DNA of 47,780 nt from Candidatus Poribacteria bacterium (lineage in GTDB: Bacteria > Poribacteria > WGA-4E > WGA-3G), in assembly GCA_007571305.1 (NCBI GenBank), contig RKRR01000015.1, positions 1 through 47,780 on the forward strand, given 5' to 3'. A program made the position numbers and the translations under genes. Every line of letters begins with the position of its first letter. The stretch's first letter is position 1. Of this stretch, positions 43,233 to 47,780 are shown in pieces. The notes under the pieces were generated by a model. It worked only from the letters and a program-made list of their open reading frames with translations. It did no database searches and was not told the DNA's origin.

Positions 43233-45140
43233 TCAGGCGTTCAAACCGAGTTGATCGCTCAACTCCATCAGTCGTCTATTAATTCCTGTTTTATCAATCC
43301 GATTGCCATCTATAAACTCTTGGTATGGTGGCAACAGTCCATCTGGTATCATGATGCGGGAATTCGCCTCTCGCAAAGCTAACAATCCCATGAAAAGCTG
43401 CATTTCCGGTGAGTAGTCGGGTATGAAGTCCTCCAGTGCCTGACGGAGATCGGCATCTGTGAGAGTTTCGCGTTGATTGCGTCTCGCGATGTTATTTGCA
43501 CGTTGAACAATCATAAACAGGTCCCGTGAAGTCAACCCATCGGTTGCTGAATCTCCGACAAGTGCCCGGAAGTTGAGTTGATCGACGGCTTGTCCTTGAC
43601 AGAATATCTTTAAAATTTCTATTCTCCCTTCAGCGATTGGCGGCAGCATAATTAATTTGGTGTCGAAAATACCATATCGTCGAAAAATCTGCGGCATTAA
43701 GTCTGGACGACTTGATGCTCCTACCCATATCACTCTGCCGTGCAAAGATGGATCGCTGATAGCATTCACGAGGCTCTGTGGGAAGGGTTGCTGTTCTTCT
43801 ATATGTGTTGCGGTTCGTGGGGATGCCTGTTCGATTTCATCCAAAAAAACAACCGTGGGGGATATCCCTCGGATAAAATTAATAGCGGCATTTAGATTCC
43901 GCTCATAAGTGTTCCCATTCTCATTGATATTTACCGTTATCTCGCCGACCTGACTGGCATAGCGCAGTTGGACAAACGTCATGTTTGCTTCACCTGCGAG
44001 CAACTTCGCAGCGTAGACCTTACCGGTGCCGGGAGGCCCCAAGAAAAGCATACCTCGCGGCACGCGCCGGAGATCCCGATTCCTCATTCCCTCCGCAATA
44101 TCCTTAATTGTCCACATTGCATACCAGCCATCAGCAGAGGCATTCGTATAGGTTTCACCGAGTTCAAGAACTCCCTGGCTAAAAGTCTTAATGCTCTCAC
44201 GTCGGTATTGCACAAGCGGTTCACCGCCTACTTTTTGCCGGGCAGACTCCGCTTGTTTCACAACATCATGAATACCGAACAAATTGAGTCCTATCGTCTC
44301 GCGTGCAAGGGACTCCCTGTCAGGTTTGCTTCCAAGGCTTGCCCGCATTTGCGACGGCAGATCCGAGATGTCATGAAGATATTCAATAAAATGGCGACGT
44401 TGCTCCCAGTTTGGAAACGGGATTTCTATCAGAGGGATCTCTGGATTCACGGTGAGATATGGATGGATGTCAAACGTGTTGTGCGTGAGGAGCAGAATGA
44501 TGTGTTTCCGCTTTCGGATTTCCAAGTCGGATGCCCAATTTTGCATCTGGTTGAAAAAACGTTGCAGATCATCGTTAGACGCACTGCTCAGCGAAGGATC
44601 GTTTGGTGCGAGTTGCTCCAGAAAATTGATAACCAACCCAACCCTCGCTCTGTCTTGCCGGAAGAGACGATTCAATCTCTCTGTCAACTCCTCAGAAGGT
44701 GCCGGATCTATGTGCATGAACGGGTCTTCGTGAGGTTTATCGAACGCCAAAGTAGCATTAATTCTGCGGCGTGCGACCTGCGGATCGACATCATGCTCAT
44801 CCAGATCCGCGTCTTCAACTTCCCGGAAATGCCGAAGCGTCTGAAGCCATGTCGCTATACTCTGGAAATGAAAAGCACCCATTTTCTCGTATTTCGGGAC
44901 AATTTCCAGCATTTTTTGGGTCGATCGCCATCGCCCGATATTAGGTAGATAGATACCTTGTGATGTATTATATCCCATGATGAGTTCACAGTCCAACACA
45001 TTGAGTTGCTCCATGAGATACTGATGGGTTGGCAAGTAACCGTAAACATCATCGTATAGCAGGTCTTGAACGTTAAAGTGAAGGAGAAATTGGTGGGCAG
45101 ATCCGGCATCGTAGTGTCTTTTTATCTGTTCCCAAAACAT
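43233..45140 (-). CDS. AAA ATPase with altered Walker A and arginine finger (Ycf46-like)
   Basis: 635 residues. The N-terminal half (about 1-290) is a degenerate ATPase-like region (LELIMGYNTSQGIYL-type stretch near 52-65, VGLVINFLEQL, IILLLTHNTFD) as in Ycf46-type proteins. The C-terminal AAA domain has Walker A GPPGTGKV (368-375) with Val where Thr or Ser is normal, an intact Walker B FLDEIE (432-437), a sensor-1 region SSRPD instead of TNRPD, and RRYGIFD (487-493) in place of RxGRFD, so the arginine finger is Ile. ATP binding or hydrolysis may be altered. ATG 45140 preceded by GGAGAAAAAA. Function unknown; LamG genes flank it. Confidence 0.8.
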   Translation of the reverse strand: MFWEQIKRHYDAGSAHQFLLHFNVQDLLYDDVYGYLPTHQYLMEQLNVLDCELIMGYNTSQGIYLPNIGRWRSTQKMLEIVPKYEKMGAFHFQSIATWLQTLRHFREVEDADLDEHDVDPQVARRRINATLAFDKPHEDPFMHIDPAPSEELTERLNRLFRQDRARVGLVINFLEQLAPNDPSLSSASNDDLQRFFNQMQNWASDLEIRKRKHIILLLTHNTFDIHPYLTVNPEIPLIEIPFPNWEQRRHFIEYLHDISDLPSQMRASLGSKPDRESLARETIGLNLFGIHDVVKQAESARQKVGGEPLVQYRRESIKTFSQGVLELGETYTNASADGWYAMWTIKDIAEGMRNRDLRRVPRGMLFLGPPGTGKVYAAKLLAGEANMTFVQLRYASQVGEITVNINENGNTYERNLNAAINFIRGISPTVVFLDEIEQASPRTATHIEEQQPFPQSLVNAISDPSLHGRVIWVGASSRPDLMPQIFRRYGIFDTKLIMLPPIAEGRIEILKIFCQGQAVDQLNFRALVGDSATDGLTSRDLFMIVQRANNIARRNQRETLTDADLRQALEDFIPDYSPEMQLFMGLLALREANSRIMIPDGLLPPYQEFIDGNRIDKTGINRRLMELSDQLGLNA

Positions 45141-45207
45141 TTTTTTCTCCGCTATCTGTTATATTTTTTCGTGAGCAGGTGTAATTTCAGGTAGGAAAAA
45201 GAAAAAG

Positions 45208-45234
45208 GTAGGCGCGCGTGGGAAGCACGCCTAC
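45208..45234 (-). terminator. Rho-independent terminator of LamG copy 4
   Basis: On the minus strand, GTAGGCGTGC (45234-45225), 7-base loop, GCGCGCCTAC (45217-45208), then CTTTTTCTTTTTCC. A 10-bp stem with one mismatch and a T-rich tail, just after the stop at 45241. Confidence 0.75.
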
Positions 45235-45240
45235 GATGTT

Positions 45241-46029
45241 TTAATGAGCAGCTTTGATGTTGCCCCAAGTGGTCGATAATTTCGCACGAGGATCAACAGA
45301 CACACTCACGCTTTGTAGACGATCAATTTCGTCAGCACTCAAAGCACGGTTCCAGAGAGAAACCTCGTCTATCAAGCCCGCGAAGACATAATTGAGACGT
45401 TCACAATCCTGCCCGATCCGCCACGGGTCGTCGTTGGCTTTCAGTTCACCCGGCACTTCGCCTTCCGCAACCGCTCCAGCGTTGATGTAGATTGTTGCTG
45501 TTTCACCATCGTTGGTAAAAGCAACGTGAACCCATTCCTCTGTCGCTGGAAGATCAGTTGTGATATCAGCTCTACCGCCTTCGGTTTCAAAACGAAGTTT
45601 GAAAATCCCACTTTCGCTAAATAGACCGTATTGTGTTCTACCCGCACATCCACCGTGAACGGATTTACCAACAATCTGGCGAGTGCCGTCCCAGTGGTCA
45701 GCGTTAATCCATGCCGCAAACGTACATTCGTTCACGTTCAAAACATCTGTGCTTTCAACGGTGACGAACACGTCGCTGCCTTCACCGCCAAAGCGAAGAG
45801 CACCACCCATTCTTCCGGAATCCCAGTTAGGATTGGAAATTTCACCATCATGTCCGTTACCGCTCGCGTCTGAAGCGAGTGAACCTTCCCCCTCATCGTA
45901 AGAATGATGTAGGATAAGCCCATCTGTGAGAGCCGCCGAGACGGTCGGTGTGAATAACATAGAGAGTGCTATCAAGAAGCACACAATCCCAAAACGTGAG
46001 AGTGTGCGAGTCAATATTGCGTTTTTCAT
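45241..46029 (-). CDS. Secreted LamG-domain protein, copy 4
   Basis: 262 residues from ATG 46029, with AGGAGG seven bases upstream and a consensus promoter beyond; the open frame to 46059 lacks such a site. Signal peptide about residues 1-31 (FGIVCFLIALSMLFTPTVSA), LamG domain with CTFAAWINADHWDGTRQIVG and GLIDEVSLWNRALSADE, tail KLSTTWGNIKAAH. It resembles copy 3 most. Strong promoter and terminator suggest independent and probably high expression. Exported; ligand unknown. Confidence 0.88.
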   Translation of the reverse strand: MKNAILTRTLSRFGIVCFLIALSMLFTPTVSAALTDGLILHHSYDEGEGSLASDASGNGHDGEISNPNWDSGRMGGALRFGGEGSDVFVTVESTDVLNVNECTFAAWINADHWDGTRQIVGKSVHGGCAGRTQYGLFSESGIFKLRFETEGGRADITTDLPATEEWVHVAFTNDGETATIYINAGAVAEGEVPGELKANDDPWRIGQDCERLNYVFAGLIDEVSLWNRALSADEIDRLQSVSVSVDPRAKLSTTWGNIKAAH

Positions 46030-46057
46030 GTTCTGCCTCCTATGAGAAATATAATAC

Positions 46058-46087
46058 ATTATAGCAGAAGCTCCGTGATTCTGTCAA
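46058..46087 (-). promoter_or_regulatory. Predicted strong promoter of LamG copy 4
   Basis: On the minus strand, perfect TTGACA (46087-46082), 18-base spacer, perfect TATAAT (46063-46058), with TGC before the -10 box (extended -10). AGGAGG and the ATG at 46029 follow. Confidence 0.8.
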
Positions 46088-46132
46088 AGGAAAACAACCG
46101 CAAACCAGCAACCCCCAGTTTTCGATTTTATC

Positions 46133-46161
46133 TTGACAACCGAATGGAATACTGCTAAAGT
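46133..46161 (+). promoter_or_regulatory. Predicted promoter of the MATE gene
   Basis: TTGACA (46133-46138), 17-base spacer, TAAAGT (46156-46161), preceded by TGC. It points away from the LamG promoter, which is 45 bases to the left. Confidence 0.65.
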
Positions 46162-46259
46162 GAAGCCCAAATACATCACACCAAAAGGGTCCATCAAACT
46201 TCAACTCAGAGGCGAGAGGGAATTGAAACAGAACGACTGAAAAATCAAACATTAAAGAT

Positions 46260-47615
46260 ATGAAAAGAGCACGGGGCGATTTAACCCGAGGGAGTCTCCT
46301 AAGACACCTGCTACGGCTGTCTGGACCGATAATACTCAGTTACATGCTTCAAGAGGCATTCAACATCGTTGACATGATCTTCGTTGGAAGACTCGGTGCT
46401 GGCGCGATAGCGGCTGTTGGAGTGAGTGGGAACTTAATTCGGTTAATCGGGGTTTTCTCGCTTGGTATTTCAACAGGAGCCGGGATTATGGTGGCACAGT
46501 ATCTCGGAGCAAGGAACCTCGCACAAGCCGAACACATCGCCATGCAGTCAGTCCTGTTAGCTGTTTTTTTTTCTATCGGCGTAACCCTCGTCGGTTACCC
46601 CTTGGCTGAGCAAGGTCTACTCGCCGTTCGGATGGTAGATCCGGAGGTACTCAGGCTCGGCACTACTTACATGCACATCATTCTCGCTGGTATTAGTACG
46701 ATGTTCGTGTCGATGACGCTCGGCTCCGTCTTTCGCGCCGGTGGCGATACAATCACTCCAATGGTGGTGCTGATTTTCTCAACGTTGATTAACATTGTGC
46801 TTGATCCATTATTGATTTTTGGTTTATGGGGATTTCCGAAACTGGGAGTGGCAGGTTCGGCGTATGCGACGCTTATCGGGCGCGGGGCGAGCGTAATTAT
46901 TCTACTTTATCTCTGTTGGAGTGGACGTGCCCCTGTTTCATTTCGGAGCGTCCGGTATCAGATAGATCTGGTGGAGATGCTTGACATTTTAAGACTTGGC
47001 GTTTACAGTTCTATGCAAGGGTTTTGGCGGCATATTTCGAGACTCGGTTTCCTGTGGGTCATCGGCCCCTATGGTAAAACCGTTGTAGCGGCATATACGA
47101 TCTGCATGCGGCTTCGGATCCTCGTGATGAATCCCGGCTTCGGAATTGCCAATGCTGTTGTTCCTTTGGTTGGGCAGAATTTAGGTGCGAATCAGGTAGA
47201 ACGTGCCGAAAGATCAACGCGAGTGGCGAACCTTTTAGGTGCCGCGATCATGGCAGTCATCGGCATCGTTTTTTTCCTTTTTCCACAGACATTCATCCGG
47301 ATTTTCACACCGGAAGTGGATGTTGTTGAGATCGGTATCGTTTATCTACGGTTTCTGTCCCCGACGTTTGGGTTCATCGCCTTTTCGCTCATCTTGGGAA
47401 GAGCACTCAACGGTGCGGGAGACACCTTCTCTCCTATGGTGATTACGCTTGCGGCTCAGGTCATCATCGGTTTGGGACTCGTGATTTTGCTTTCACACTT
47501 CATCGGACTCAATGGTGTCTGGTCAGGGATCGCCCTCTCAAACGTTGTGCAAGGCATAGCAATGTGGTTTTGGTATAGTACTGGAAGGTGGAAGGCAATA
47601 AAACTTGTTTCTTAA
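46260..47615 (+). CDS. MATE-family efflux transporter
   Basis: 451 residues with about 12 membrane segments in two halves, as in MATE proteins. Family-like stretches: SGPIILSYMLQEAFNIVDMIFVGRLG (about 22-47), GAGIMVAQYLGARN, and in the second half GIANAVVPLVGQNLGANQVERAERS. Members exchange Na+ or H+ for drugs or metabolites at the cytoplasmic membrane. ATG 46260 has no clear Shine-Dalgarno site but a promoter lies 100 bases upstream. Substrate not predictable. Confidence 0.93.
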   Translation: MKRARGDLTRGSLLRHLLRLSGPIILSYMLQEAFNIVDMIFVGRLGAGAIAAVGVSGNLIRLIGVFSLGISTGAGIMVAQYLGARNLAQAEHIAMQSVLLAVFFSIGVTLVGYPLAEQGLLAVRMVDPEVLRLGTTYMHIILAGISTMFVSMTLGSVFRAGGDTITPMVVLIFSTLINIVLDPLLIFGLWGFPKLGVAGSAYATLIGRGASVIILLYLCWSGRAPVSFRSVRYQIDLVEMLDILRLGVYSSMQGFWRHISRLGFLWVIGPYGKTVVAAYTICMRLRILVMNPGFGIANAVVPLVGQNLGANQVERAERSTRVANLLGAAIMAVIGIVFFLFPQTFIRIFTPEVDVVEIGIVYLRFLSPTFGFIAFSLILGRALNGAGDTFSPMVITLAAQVIIGLGLVILLSHFIGLNGVWSGIALSNVVQGIAMWFWYSTGRWKAIKLVS

Positions 47616-47737
47616 TTTATGCCCCTTGGACACCGCTCCACTGTGTTACGCAGTCTCGCAATAAAATTCGGCTCTTCTTAAATGGCATAATCTTTCTTTG
47701 CTGGACGTTTGGAGAGATGCACAGATGCCCAAAATTT

Positions 47738-47780
47738 ACACTTGTAGCATCGCCTGTTAGGCGGTGCCATTAGAACATAT
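47738..47780. mobile_element. MITE-like element, family A, partial copy at window edge
   Basis: ACACTTGTAGCATCGCCTG matches the left inner part of family A, followed by TTAGGCGGTGCC. Cut off by the window end. The outer TATAGTAG end is not visible here, so it may be truncated. Confidence 0.45.

Noticed and set aside
43968..44948. 326-codon open frame antisense to the AAA ATPase gene
   Set aside because: Mirror of a strongly coding region; Cys/Arg-rich composition and no family resemblance.
1..47780. CRISPR array or rRNA
   Set aside because: Repeats found are inverted, dispersed and irregularly spaced, not direct repeats with unique spacers; no rRNA-like conserved stretches seen.

Overview
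The window most resembles a Gram-negative bacterium of the Candidatus Poribacteria type. This rests on inference: it has LPS-type envelope genes (KdsB, heptose kinase and phosphatase, Wza/Wzc-like export), four secreted LamG-domain paralogs with a shared C-terminal tail, and intergenic spaces full of short inverted-repeat elements. No rRNA or tRNA was found, so the assignment is not proven. Both strands carry genes in short operons, and several genes start with TTG or GTG.

Layout. 1-1801 (-): TRAP transporter permeases, with dctM running off the left edge. 2076-5708 (-): kdsB-pyrG-lactate-racemase-like operon. 5908-7642 (+): tandem LamG pair. 7979-9186: small HTH protein (-) and PAP2 phosphatase (+). 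9365-13429 (+): lipoprotein, then a branched-chain-amino-acid-type ABC importer (binding lipoprotein plus two permeases, no ATPase genes). 13475-19342 (-): VWA/BatA-like protein, PD-(D/E)XK nuclease-like protein, glycerol-3-phosphate dehydrogenase, DegT-type aminotransferase. 19829-21854 (+): two nucleoside-type ABC permeases without partner genes. 21897-25637 (-): Wzc-like tyrosine autokinase and Wza-like export protein. 26090-29194 (+): heptose-7-P kinase, heptose bisphosphatase, UDP-sugar dehydrogenase. 29256-34726 (+): coiled-coil/NYN nuclease-like protein, secreted repeat (propeller) protein, alkaline-phosphatase-superfamily protein. 34797-41961 (-): PolX-like PHP protein, FtsX, FtsE, TopA, AccD. 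42154-46029 (-): LamG, AAA ATPase, LamG. 46260-47615 (+): MATE efflux protein.

How it fits together. KdsB, heptose enzymes, UDP-sugar dehydrogenase and Wza/Wzc form a surface-polysaccharide set spread over two parts of the window; PyrG makes the CTP that KdsB uses. TRAP, Liv-type and nucleoside-type transporters each lack at least one subunit here, so their partners must be elsewhere or lost.

Most notable: (i) a PolX homolog whose three polymerase aspartates are all replaced while the PHP nuclease motifs are intact; (ii) an FtsE with altered signature, no catalytic glutamate and no H-loop histidine; (iii) an AAA ATPase with altered Walker A and arginine finger; (iv) two genes, glpD and a secreted propeller, whose best Shine-Dalgarno-positioned start codons are ATC and ATT; (v) at least three families of small inverted-repeat elements sharing one internal core; (vi) a conserved KL(A/S)T(T/A)W tail on all four LamG proteins.
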